The position numbers and the translations under genes were made by a program. 51,228 nt of DNA from CAAGNP01 sp045644725 (GTDB taxonomy: Bacteria; Bacteroidota; Bacteroidia; Bacteroidales; UBA932), in assembly GCA_045644725.1 (NCBI GenBank), contig JAZRHK010000023.1, forward strand, positions 1-51,228. The letters are read 5' to 3'. Position 1 is the first letter of the stretch. Each line of letters starts with the position of its first letter. Shown in pieces: positions 23,990-31,918 of this stretch. Under the pieces are notes generated by a model that saw only the letters and a program-made list of their open reading frames with translations, made no database searches and had not been told where the DNA came from.

Positions 23990-24778
23990 GTGGCTCAAGA
24001 GATGACATTTTGGGAGCATTTGGATGAGCTGCGGAAGGTGATTTTCCGTGGGCTTGGTCTAATATTGCTCTTTATGGTAGTTATCTTTATAGGGAAGGAT
24101 TATGTCTTCAATGATGTGATTCTTGCACCTATTGGGGGTGATTTCGCGTTGTACCGCTGGTTCAACGCCCTGTTTGCACTGATAGGTCTCAATCCATTGG
24201 ACGAATTTTCCCTTGAACTTATCAATATTGATCTTGCAGCGCAGTTCTTTATACATATAAAGGTGTCATTTTACCTGGCCTTTGTAGTGGCGTTCCCCTT
24301 TATAATATATCTTTTATGGGGATTCATAAGTCCTGCCCTCTATTCAAATGAGAAGGGGGTGATCAAGACTGCTTTCGGATTTGCATCGCTGCTTTTCTAT
24401 TCTGGAGTGGCAGTGGGGTATTTCTTCGTATTTCCTTTGACCTTGAGGTTCCTGGGTACCTATCAGGTGAGTGCTGATGTTCCCAATCAGATCTCATTGA
24501 ACTCGTATATATCTATGTTTGTGAGGCTTATTCTGGTGATGGGTATTGTGTTTGAGATGCCTGCACTGGCTGCGATACTCTCGAGACTTGGTGTGATCCA
24601 CAGAGGGCTGCTGCGCAAGTACAGAAAGCATGCAGTGGTGGTGCTTATGGTGCTGGCGGCGGTTATAACCCCTTCAGGGGATGCCTTCACACTATTTGTG
24701 GTGGCACTCCCTCTGTATATGCTGTATGAAATGTCGATATTGATGTGTAAAGAAAAAGTGGAGGAGGCAGAAGAATGA
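23990..24778 (+). CDS. tatC: Sec-independent protein translocase TatC
   Basis: The protein of 262 residues begins MTFWEHLDELRKVIFRG, the TatC signature that recognises the twin-Arg signal, and has six membrane spans with VAFPFIIYLLWGFISPALY and EMPALAAILSRLGVI in the expected places. The start may be GTG at 23990 (used here) or ATG at 24002; both keep the signature. TatC is the receptor of the Tat translocon. Its stop overlaps the following ABC-F gene (ATGA). Between the first and second spans there is a long loop around FALYRWFNALFALIGLNPLDEF. Confidence 0.93.
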   Translation: MAQEMTFWEHLDELRKVIFRGLGLILLFMVVIFIGKDYVFNDVILAPIGGDFALYRWFNALFALIGLNPLDEFSLELINIDLAAQFFIHIKVSFYLAFVVAFPFIIYLLWGFISPALYSNEKGVIKTAFGFASLLFYSGVAVGYFFVFPLTLRFLGTYQVSADVPNQISLNSYISMFVRLILVMGIVFEMPALAAILSRLGVIHRGLLRKYRKHAVVVLMVLAAVITPSGDAFTLFVVALPLYMLYEMSILMCKEKVEEAEE

Positions 24779-26727
24779 TCTCAATCAACGATTTGACCGT
24801 CTCGTTTGGCGGTTTTACCCTTCTGGACAGCATTAATTTCCATATCAGCGATGGGGAGCATATTGCCCTTGTGGGGAAGAATGGGGCGGGCAAGTCTACC
24901 ATTCTGAAGCTGATAATGGGGGTGGAGTCCCCCACATCCGGCAAAATTCTCAAACCGCAGGACCTTACCATCGGGTATCTCCCGCAGATTATGGAGTATT
25001 CGAAGGAGAGAAGCGTCATAGATGAGGCGATGACTGCATTTGCAGATATGTTTGCGATGCAGGACAGGATGGAGCAGATAAATACAGAGCTCGCTACCCG
25101 TACCGATTATGAATCTGCGGGGTACCATAAACTTATAGAGGAGCTCAATGACATAAACGATCGTCTGGCTTATGCGCAGTCCGATTCACCCAGACTTCAG
25201 GCCGAAAAGACCCTTGTGGGGCTTGGCTTTAAGAAAGAGGAGCTGGAGAGGAAGAGGGGGACATTTTCACAGGGGTGGAATATGCGTGTGGAGCTGGCAA
25301 AGGTCCTTTTGAAAAGACCGAAGGTGATAATGCTGGATGAGCCCACCAACCACCTTGATATAGAGTCTATACAGTGGCTTGAGGACTATCTCACTTCCTA
25401 CTCCGGGACGCTGCTGCTGATATCCCACGACAGGAGATTCCTCGATAGGGTGACAAACAGGACAGTAGAGATAATGCTCGGGAAAATCCACGATTATAAA
25501 GTTCCGTACAGCAAGTTCAAGGAGCTCCGTGCCGAGAGGATGGCACAGCAGAGGGCTGCATACGAGAATCAGCAGAGACTCATAGAGAAGACTGAGGAGT
25601 TTATCGAGAAATTCAGATACAAACCCACCAAATCAAATCAGGTCCAGTCCCGTATCAAACAGCTTGACAAACTGGAGAGGATAGAGGTGGAGGTCGAGGA
25701 CAATTCAGCCCTTAGTGTGAAATTTCCCCCTGCACCCAGATCGGGAGATGTGGTATTGAAGGTGAGGGAGATGGCTGCCGGTTATGATAATGGGCGTAAA
25801 GTGGTCTTCAAGGATGCCGATATGACCATCATGAGGGGGGAGAAGGTGGCGTTTGTAGGACGTAATGGTGAGGGTAAGTCCACTATGATGAAGATTCTCA
25901 CCTCGGAACTGTACCCGCTTGAGGGTGAGGCGGCTCTCGGATATAATGTGGCGCTGGGTTATTATGCGCAGAATCAGGAGGATATCCTTGATAAGAATGA
26001 TACAGTGTTCGATACTTTGGATAAGGTCGCAGTGGGAGATATAAGACTGAAACTTAGGGATATTCTGGGTGCTTTCCTTTTTAGAGGTGAAGATATTGAG
26101 AAGAAGGTGGCTGTCCTTAGCGGAGGTGAAAGATCCCGTCTGGCGATGGCCAAACTGATCCTCAAACCCTACAACTTGCTTGCACTCGACGAGCCTACTA
26201 ACCATATGGACATCAGATCAAAGGATATTTTGAAACAGGCTCTTGTCAAGTATGACGGTACACTTGTTATTGTATCCCATGACAGGGATTTCCTCGATGG
26301 TCTGGTGGATAAGGTATATGAGTTCAGGGACGGGAAGATCAAGGAGCACCTCGGTGGAATCTCTGCATTCCTGGAAAGGAGAAAGATAGAGAACCTTTCA
26401 GAGCTCGAAATTCAGGACGTTGAAAATAAAAAAGAGGTCAAAAAAGAGGTCGCTGAGCCTAAGAAAGCGGCACCTGTTTCTGCCCCGGTAGAAGAGAAAG
26501 GGGCAAAGCTCTCGTATGAAGAGCAGAAAGAGCTCCGCCGCAAACAGAAGCAGGTGGAGATTTGCGAGAAGAAGATAAAGACTCTCGAAGAGAAGATGAA
26601 GGAGATAGAGGGGAAATTGGCCGCACCTGAGGCTGGAACAGATATTGATACCCTTACAAGGCAATATCTGGAGTTGAAGAGGGAATTGGACTCCAGGATG
26701 GAGGAGTGGATGATGTTGTCAGAATAA
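24775..26727 (+). CDS. ABC-F type ATPase (ribosome-associated)
   Basis: The 650-residue protein has two ABC domains with no membrane part. Walker A motifs are GKNGAGKST (near residue 34) and GRNGEGKST (near 362); Walker B motifs are VIMLDEPTNHLD and LLALDEPTNHMD; the second signature is LSGGERSR. The first signature is FSQGW, where most members have a Gly for the Gln. An inter-domain linker of about 80 residues (the P-site tRNA-interaction motif region) and a C-terminal coiled coil (about 580-650) are present, as in Uup/YdiF-type members. It probably helps ribosomes in translation. It is coupled to tatC by a four-base overlap. Confidence 0.9.
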   Translation: MISINDLTVSFGGFTLLDSINFHISDGEHIALVGKNGAGKSTILKLIMGVESPTSGKILKPQDLTIGYLPQIMEYSKERSVIDEAMTAFADMFAMQDRMEQINTELATRTDYESAGYHKLIEELNDINDRLAYAQSDSPRLQAEKTLVGLGFKKEELERKRGTFSQGWNMRVELAKVLLKRPKVIMLDEPTNHLDIESIQWLEDYLTSYSGTLLLISHDRRFLDRVTNRTVEIMLGKIHDYKVPYSKFKELRAERMAQQRAAYENQQRLIEKTEEFIEKFRYKPTKSNQVQSRIKQLDKLERIEVEVEDNSALSVKFPPAPRSGDVVLKVREMAAGYDNGRKVVFKDADMTIMRGEKVAFVGRNGEGKSTMMKILTSELYPLEGEAALGYNVALGYYAQNQEDILDKNDTVFDTLDKVAVGDIRLKLRDILGAFLFRGEDIEKKVAVLSGGERSRLAMAKLILKPYNLLALDEPTNHMDIRSKDILKQALVKYDGTLVIVSHDRDFLDGLVDKVYEFRDGKIKEHLGGISAFLERRKIENLSELEIQDVENKKEVKKEVAEPKKAAPVSAPVEEKGAKLSYEEQKELRRKQKQVEICEKKIKTLEEKMKEIEGKLAAPEAGTDIDTLTRQYLELKRELDSRMEEWMMLSE

Positions 26728-26741
26728 TTTTTTTAATAGAT

Positions 26742-27488
26742 ATGGAAGAGAAATTGAATTACCTGTTCGGAATGCACCCTGTGATGGAGGCTGTGCGTGC
26801 CGGTAAGAATATCGATAAGGTGATGCTCAAGCAGGGTCTTGACTCTCCCCAATTCAGGGATCTTATGGAGCTTCTGAAGGAGAAAGGTGTGCAGGCCCAG
26901 TTTGTTCCAGCTGAGCGTCTGAATAAAATTTGCAAGGGTAATCACCAGGGTGTAATTGCTTTATTTTCAAAGATTGACTATACTCCATTTGAAGAGATGG
27001 TTGATTTGGCTTTAATGCAGAGTTCTGCCCCTGTTTTTATTATGCTTGACGGTGTGAGTGATGTCCGTAACCTCGGTGCCATAGCACGTACAGCAGAGTG
27101 TGCAGGAGCTTCGGGTATTATTGTTCCTGCTAAAGGTGGTGCTGCCATCACATCTGAAGGGATCAAGGCCTCTGCAGGTGCATTGCTCCGTATCAATGTG
27201 GCCAAGACCCAGAATCTCCGTCTTCCTGCAATGTATCTTAAGGAGCAAGGTTTCCAGATCGTAGGTGCCACTGAAAAGAGTGATAAAGATATCTATGGGG
27301 TTGATTTTACCAAACCTACAGCGATAGTTATGGGTTCTGAAGGGAAAGGTATCTCAGATTCAATGCTTGCACTATGTGATGACAAAGCCAAGATTCCTAT
27401 GGCAGGAGAGATCAGTTCTCTCAATGTCTCTGTAGCTACAGCAGTGTGCCTATATGAGGCGGTACGTCAAAGAGGTGGAAAACTTTAG
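26742..27488 (+). CDS. rlmB: 23S rRNA 2'-O-ribose methyltransferase, RlmB/TrmH family
   Basis: From ATG 26742 the protein has 248 residues: an N-terminal substrate-binding domain (LFGMHPVMEAVRAGKNIDK) and a SPOUT domain with LDGVSDVRNLGAIARTAEC, IVMGSEGKGIS and SSLNVSVATAVCLYE, the three SpoU motifs. The family methylates a ribose 2'-OH in 23S rRNA (G2251 for RlmB) or tRNA; RlmB is the best match because of the N-terminal domain. The frame open from 26706 lies inside the ABC-F gene and is not used. A strong terminator follows. Confidence 0.88.
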   Translation: MEEKLNYLFGMHPVMEAVRAGKNIDKVMLKQGLDSPQFRDLMELLKEKGVQAQFVPAERLNKICKGNHQGVIALFSKIDYTPFEEMVDLALMQSSAPVFIMLDGVSDVRNLGAIARTAECAGASGIIVPAKGGAAITSEGIKASAGALLRINVAKTQNLRLPAMYLKEQGFQIVGATEKSDKDIYGVDFTKPTAIVMGSEGKGISDSMLALCDDKAKIPMAGEISSLNVSVATAVCLYEAVRQRGGKL

Positions 27489-27512
27489 TAAATTTTTATA
27501 AATACTTTGGAG

Positions 27513-27540
27513 AAGGATGCAACAAACTTGCATCCTTTTT
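27513..27540 (+). terminator. Intrinsic terminator of the valS-rlmB transcription unit
   Basis: AAGGATGCAA (27513-27522) pairs perfectly with TTGCATCCTT (27528-27537) over a 5-base loop and runs into a T tract. It lies 25 bases after the rlmB stop. Confidence 0.92.
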
Positions 27541-27567
27541 CGTTATATTTATGGAAATAAACTTGAG

Positions 27568-28059
27568 ATGACACGAGAGGAGATCAATACATTTTATCAT
27601 CGGTACAGGGTGCGGCTGTTCAATACCTCATATAGGATTCTGGGGGATCGGATGGATGCGGAAGAGGTGATGCAAGATGCGATGATAAAGTATTTGCAAT
27701 CAGGAATGTCCCTTGAGTTACCTAAGGAAGAGGCTTGGCTGGTAAAGAGTACGGTAAGGGGGGCGATAGACAGGCTTCGAAAGAAGAAAAGGGATCTTGA
27801 ATTTCTGGAGGAGTATAAAGCTGATTCGATAGAGAATATGGGGAATGTGAAGTGGAGGGATGGTGCAGAAATGGTTCCGAAAATAAAAGAGGGAATGGCA
27901 AGGCTTCCCGATGGATATAGAGCGGTATTATCAATGATTTTGTTTGAGGGGTTTGACTATGAGGAGGTGGCCCAGATCATGGAGGTAAAGGAGAGTACGG
28001 TCAGAAGTCAGTATATGAGGGGGAAGGAGAGACTGATAAAAATTATTAATGAGCTATGA
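27568..28059 (+). CDS. RNA polymerase ECF-type sigma factor
   Basis: From ATG 27568 the protein has 163 residues: a region 2 with YHRYRVRLFNTSYRILGDRMDAEEVMQDAMIK and a region 4 helix-turn-helix with LPDGYRAVLSMILFEGFDYEEVAQIMEVKESTVRSQ. This is the minimal sigma-70 family ECF layout. The longer frame from 27517 would start inside the upstream terminator and is rejected. The next gene overlaps by four bases and looks like a membrane anti-sigma partner; the third gene of the unit is a secreted GIN-domain protein, a likely target or co-operating product. Confidence 0.85.
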   Translation: MTREEINTFYHRYRVRLFNTSYRILGDRMDAEEVMQDAMIKYLQSGMSLELPKEEAWLVKSTVRGAIDRLRKKKRDLEFLEEYKADSIENMGNVKWRDGAEMVPKIKEGMARLPDGYRAVLSMILFEGFDYEEVAQIMEVKESTVRSQYMRGKERLIKIINEL

Positions 28060-28529
28060 ATGAATTGGATAATATAATTATACAATGCAGGTCTGAGTTT
28101 GATTCGGAGGTCCCTGTAGAGGGGGATTTTGGGAGATTTCTGGCCAGGATGGAGAAGACCAATAAAGTTCCGTTATGGAGACTCTATAAGAGAGGAATAG
28201 GGGTGGCAGCTGCTGTGGTAGTGTTGTTGGGACTTGGTGTTACCTGGAGATTCTATACCCCTGAGAGGGAGATGGTAAGGGTGTATGAGAGGTATTGCAT
28301 AGAGGTGGCAAGCATCACAACAGAACTTCAGATGTCTGTAAATATTGATGAAATAGAAACTTTAAATGATGTAATAGAAAACATTAATAATGAGAGTATT
28401 CCATTGATGTCGCTACTTCCGGATGAAATGCGCGCTTCAGAGAAATTGGCGATAATGAAGGGGTATTATCAGGATAAATTGAATGGAATTCTGGAATTAA
28501 GAAAAATTGTAAAAAGCAGATCAATATGA
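28056..28529 (+). CDS. Probable membrane anti-sigma factor
   Basis: The 157-residue protein has a cytoplasmic N-terminal part of about 45 residues (with EGDFGRFLARMEK), one membrane span (about 48-64, IGVAAAVVVLLGLGVTW) and a C-terminal helical part outside. This size and layout, and an ATGA overlap with the ECF sigma gene, match small anti-sigma proteins of Bacteroidetes, although it lacks the zinc-binding H-x3-C-x2-C motif of the ZAS type. I do not recognise a specific family. It overlaps the following gene by four bases, so all three are one translational unit. Confidence 0.65.
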   Translation: MNELDNIIIQCRSEFDSEVPVEGDFGRFLARMEKTNKVPLWRLYKRGIGVAAAVVVLLGLGVTWRFYTPEREMVRVYERYCIEVASITTELQMSVNIDEIETLNDVIENINNESIPLMSLLPDEMRASEKLAIMKGYYQDKLNGILELRKIVKSRSI

Positions 28530-29353
28530 AAAAGATTTTTATGGTTATGGCCGCTATGGTGGCTTTGTCGGCAAGTGTGTTTGCTGCCAACATTACAAAA
28601 GATATTAAGGTGGATAATTTTACCAAACTTGATGTGTCATACAGTTTTGATGTCACTGTGGTCAAATCGTCCAGACCAAGTGTGACCATCACTATAGATC
28701 AGGAGTATGAGCCTTATCTGGTGGCTCATGTATCTCATGGTGTCCTGTTTATCGGTATTGATGGCGAAAAACTCCCTAAGAAATTATCAAAAAATATAGG
28801 AGATAAGGTGTTTAAGGCTGAAGTGGCTATGGCTGTACTCAATGACCTTGATATGTCAGGCGCTTCTTCTTTCTATTGCGATGATGTATTTAAAGTGCCT
28901 GAGTTCAAAGGTATGTTTAGTGGAGCATCCAAGGTGAAAAAGCTTTGCGTAGAGGCAAGAGAGGGGGATTTCGATATTTCGGGTGCTTCCAAACTGAATC
29001 TGGAAGGTGTTTTTGATGATTGTTCTCTGGATGCAAGCGGCGCTTCCAATGTGAATATTGAAGGTAAATTTGGAGAACTGGATGTCGATGGCTCAGGTGC
29101 TGCCAAAATAGTGATGGTAGGAGAGTCGAAGTCGATGGATTTGGATGGATCCGGTGCATCCAAGATTGATGGAGCAAAAATGGTGTGTGATGCGGCGGGG
29201 GTGGATCTTTCAGGGGCATCATCTGCTACAGTAGAGGTAATCAAGCATCTTGAGGTCGATCTTTCAGGTGCATCCAAGCTATATTACAATAGTAGTGTAG
29301 GGAGACTTGAAGTGGATGATATATCGGGTGGTGCGTCTTTGAAAAAGAGATAG
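28526..29353 (+). CDS. GIN-domain (DUF2807) exported protein with SGAS ladder
   Basis: The first 21 residues are a signal peptide (MKKIFMVMAAMVALSASVFA). The rest is a putative auto-transporter-like adhesin head GIN domain: beginning with VDNFTKLDVSYSFDVTV, it then runs as a right-handed beta-helix-like repeat in which the motif SGAS (or SGAA, SGGA) returns nine times at residues 111, 132, 152, 171, 190, 209, 229, 247 and 267, that is every 18-21 residues. Such a ladder suggests turns stacked at one corner of the solenoid. Cell-surface or periplasmic location is inferred. It is the third gene of the ECF sigma operon. Confidence 0.8.
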   Translation: MKKIFMVMAAMVALSASVFAANITKDIKVDNFTKLDVSYSFDVTVVKSSRPSVTITIDQEYEPYLVAHVSHGVLFIGIDGEKLPKKLSKNIGDKVFKAEVAMAVLNDLDMSGASSFYCDDVFKVPEFKGMFSGASKVKKLCVEAREGDFDISGASKLNLEGVFDDCSLDASGASNVNIEGKFGELDVDGSGAAKIVMVGESKSMDLDGSGASKIDGAKMVCDAAGVDLSGASSATVEVIKHLEVDLSGASKLYYNSSVGRLEVDDISGGASLKKR

Positions 29354-29358
29354 AATTT

Positions 29359-29377
29359 GTTATCTTTGTGAGATAAC
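29359..29377 (+). promoter_or_regulatory. Inverted repeat over the -7 box of the dipeptidase gene
   Basis: GTTATCT (29359-29365) and AGATAAC (29371-29377) form a perfect 7-bp inverted repeat with a 5-base spacer. The repeat covers TATCTTTG (29361-29368), a TAnnTTTG box 33 bases before the ATG at 29402. It may be an operator or a start-site hairpin. Confidence 0.4.
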
Positions 29378-29401
29378 TGACAAATTTTAAAATCTGAATA
29401 T

Positions 29402-30511
29402 ATGGATAAATTACATCAAGAAGCCTTTGTGCTTGATTCTCACTGCGATACCCCAAGTATGCTGCTTGAAAATGTCGATCTTGGACAGCGTCTGGACAGA
29501 TGTCATGTGGACTTTCACAGGATGAAGGAAGGTGGAGTAGACGGTTCGTTCTTCGCCATCTATACATCAAACAGCCTGACCCCTGATGCAGCTACCAGAA
29601 GGGCATTGGAACTTATTTCACGTACATATGATGCTGTAGACCAGAACAGAGATAAAGTAGCTTTCGCATTTTCAGTGGAAGAGGCTCTTGAGAACAAGAA
29701 AAAAGGTCTTATTTCCATCTTCTTGGGTATGGAGAATGGTCTTCCTATCCAGAAAGATCTCCATATGTTGAGACTTTTCTACCGTTTCGGTGTAAGATAT
29801 ATGACACTTACCCACGCCGGTAACAATGAGATTTGTGACTCTTGCGGTCCTAAAGAGAAAAGATGGGGAGGTGTATCTCCTTTTGGACAGGAGGTTATCG
29901 CTGAGATGAACCGTCTGGGTATGATAATCGACGTGTCACATATCTCTGATGATGCATTCTATGATGTCATCAAATACTCAAAAGCCCCAGTGGCTGCTAC
30001 ACACTCTTGCTGTAGAGCGCTTTGCGGCCATAGACGCAATATGACAGATGATATGATTAAGGCCCTTGCAGAGAATGGTGGTGTGATCCAGATCAACTTC
30101 TATCCTGCATTTATCGATGATTCATTCGCTTCTGATGAATTCAGCGAGTTGGCTGATGATTTCGATGCCAAACAGTTTGCGTCACGTATGGAGCCCGATA
30201 ATGATGAAAAGAGGGCGGCATATCACGAAGTAGAGAAGAAATTGGCGAACTTCCCTGCACCATCATATAAAAGGGTAGTAGATCATATTGATCACGTAGT
30301 CAAGCTTGTAGGTGCAAAACACGTAGGTCTGGGTTCAGATTTTGACGGTATCGAAACACCTCCTGAGGGTGTAAGGGATATCAGCAAATTCCCTCTTTTC
30401 ACAGAAGAACTTAAGGCTAGAGGCTACTCTGATGAAGATATCAAAGGTATTCTTGGAGGAAACTTCCTAAGGGTGATGAAAGAGGTAGAAGAGGTGGCGA
30501 AAGGGCTTTAG
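29402..30511 (+). CDS. Membrane dipeptidase (peptidase family M19)
   Basis: The 369-residue protein has the M19 metal-site pattern: VLDSHCDTPSMLLE near the start (His and Asp), the bridging Glu in FLGMENGL, the GVRYMTLTHAGNNE and MIIDVSHISDDAFYD histidines, VAATHSCCRAL and GLGSDFDG (catalytic Asp). The family hydrolyses dipeptides, including D-amino-acid-containing ones, with two zinc ions. There is no signal peptide, so the enzyme appears cytoplasmic. It is monocistronic: a -7 box precedes and a terminator follows it. It would supply free amino acids for the fermentation enzymes elsewhere in the window (inference). Confidence 0.9.
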   Translation: MDKLHQEAFVLDSHCDTPSMLLENVDLGQRLDRCHVDFHRMKEGGVDGSFFAIYTSNSLTPDAATRRALELISRTYDAVDQNRDKVAFAFSVEEALENKKKGLISIFLGMENGLPIQKDLHMLRLFYRFGVRYMTLTHAGNNEICDSCGPKEKRWGGVSPFGQEVIAEMNRLGMIIDVSHISDDAFYDVIKYSKAPVAATHSCCRALCGHRRNMTDDMIKALAENGGVIQINFYPAFIDDSFASDEFSELADDFDAKQFASRMEPDNDEKRAAYHEVEKKLANFPAPSYKRVVDHIDHVVKLVGAKHVGLGSDFDGIETPPEGVRDISKFPLFTEELKARGYSDEDIKGILGGNFLRVMKEVEEVAKGL

Positions 30512-30532
30512 AGTTTGAAGTAACGATATCTA

Positions 30533-30571
30533 AAAGAGTCTATAATCTATCGCGATGTAGGCTCTTTTTTT
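30533..30571 (+). terminator. Intrinsic terminator of the dipeptidase gene
   Basis: AAAGAGTCTA (30533-30542) pairs with TAGGCTCTTT (30558-30567), with one G-U pair and a 15-base loop, and runs into a T tract. Confidence 0.75.
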
Positions 30572-30778
30572 GCGTTTGCGTGTTTTCTTTCTAATTTAGC
30601 ATATAGAAAGAAAAAATAATTCCCAAAGAGAGTAAGTGAAACAGGATATTTCACTCTTTATGTTAAAGAGTAATTGCTAAATTTTACATAATATGTGAAT
30701 TATGTCTTGCAGCAAAGATATGAACGTGTCATCTGCGGATATTGTTACATTAATTGATAACGAATTATACAATATTAG

Positions 30779-30934
30779 CATATTCCAACAAAGGATGCTT
30801 TGATACAGATACTTGACTATTACCATATGAACTGGGGATACGATGGAAATAATAATGGGTGGTATACCCAATGGGCATCTATGATGGGGTATGATTACGA
30901 TAGAATGAATTTAATAAATATCCGACCAAACTAA
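30779..30934 (+). pseudogene. C-terminal remnant of a C10 (streptopain-like) peptidase
   Basis: After an in-frame TAG (30776-30778) the frame reads as the end of a C10 cysteine peptidase: LIQILDYY then HMNWGYDGNNNGWY, the conserved HxNWGW-like core with the catalytic-loop Asn/Trp, and a last strand DRMNLINIRPN with TAA at 30932. No start codon or catalytic Cys part precedes it. A separate short frame from 30702 (MSCSKDMNVSSADIV) resembles a lipoprotein-type start in another frame, so the middle of the gene seems to be lost; this part is weak. The stretch from 30572 to 30778 otherwise holds nothing I recognise. Confidence 0.6.
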
Positions 30935-30935
30935 A

Positions 30936-31916
30936 ATGAAAAAGCTGATATTTCTATTGGTGATAATATTTGCGGTAGCGTGTGTCAAGCAGTATCCGTA
31001 TACTATTAAGCAAGAGCCACGTTTGGTGGTCAATGCAAATATAAAGGCCAATATGCCTATAGAAGTTTATATTTGTGGTATAGGTGATGGTAGAGTTGAC
31101 TCTTTGGATGCGTGTATCGTGGTAAATAATATTGATACTCTCAAACTTAAAATGCGGGGATATATTAGAGGATTTGCTTATTCGTATGTATCGCAAGAAT
31201 GTTGTGTGTCTGGGGATTCTTTGGAGTTGCTGATTCAGGACAAATTTGCGCATTATCCAGACGTAAGGGCGAAAACGTGTGTGCCTGATACTGTTGTTGC
31301 AAGATTGGATAGGGTGTATAAATTACCCAATAGAGAATCTATACCCGAAAATAATTGGTATCTATCCCAACACACTGAAGATTCTTTATGTGCCTTTGAA
31401 TTCCATATTGATGATCTTTATGGAGTTGATAATTATTACAATATTTATTGCTATGATAGAGGTCATGAGAATAATATTGGTGCTGTTTATAATGGTTCAT
31501 TTGATCCTATATTCAAGGATAAGAGAATAACTACGTCTTTGAAAGGTAATGCGATAGGTTTTAGTGGTGTGATAACAGATGAATTATTCAATGGCAAAAA
31601 TTATGGATTTTCAATCTATACCAAATCAAGAGATGGTTCATCTGAGGCTATAAAGAATAATCCCGATACTTTTTTTCTTGGTGCAATACCAAAGACTTAT
31701 CGTCTTGTTATTCAACATATCAATGGGGATTATTACAGATATCTTAAATGGATGGAGATAGCTCTCTGCGCACAAAGGGATATTTTTTCGGATCCTATAG
31801 CTTTTTCTTCAATAGAAAGCAATGTTGAAGGTGGATATGGTTTTTTTAGCGCATGTACCAGTGTTCTCCTTGAAGGTGACTTTGTATTTTATACTTGGGC
31901 AACTATGTCGGATTAG
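30936..31916 (+). CDS. DUF4249 family lipoprotein
   Basis: The 326-residue protein begins MKKLIFLLVIIFAVACVK, a lipoprotein signal peptide with Cys16 as the lipid-bearing residue. The DUF4249 pattern is seen in RLVVNANI, in the carboxypeptidase-like beta domain and in the last part SNVEGGYGFFSACTS. These proteins are outer-membrane partners of TonB-dependent receptors; the ligand is not known. The receptor gene starts two bases after its stop. The coding sequence is rich in ATA, AAT and GAT codons, unlike the valS or pckA genes, which hints at a different origin. Confidence 0.78.
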   Translation: MKKLIFLLVIIFAVACVKQYPYTIKQEPRLVVNANIKANMPIEVYICGIGDGRVDSLDACIVVNNIDTLKLKMRGYIRGFAYSYVSQECCVSGDSLELLIQDKFAHYPDVRAKTCVPDTVVARLDRVYKLPNRESIPENNWYLSQHTEDSLCAFEFHIDDLYGVDNYYNIYCYDRGHENNIGAVYNGSFDPIFKDKRITTSLKGNAIGFSGVITDELFNGKNYGFSIYTKSRDGSSEAIKNNPDTFFLGAIPKTYRLVIQHINGDYYRYLKWMEIALCAQRDIFSDPIAFSSIESNVEGGYGFFSACTSVLLEGDFVFYTWATMSD

Positions 31917-31918
31917 AT

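Noticed and set aside
28873..29277. Long minus-strand open frame with repeated APE/DAPE-like blocks
   Set aside because: It is the antisense image of the SGAS repeats in the GIN-domain gene, so the repeat pattern is inherited from that coding sequence.
28850..29350. Regular repeats considered as a CRISPR-like or satellite array
   Set aside because: The repeat is at the protein level (SGAS every 18-21 residues), with diverged codons and an intact reading frame.
30677..30871. 64-codon minus-strand open frame before the DUF4249 gene
   Set aside because: It is antisense to the peptidase remnant and has no motif or plausible start context.
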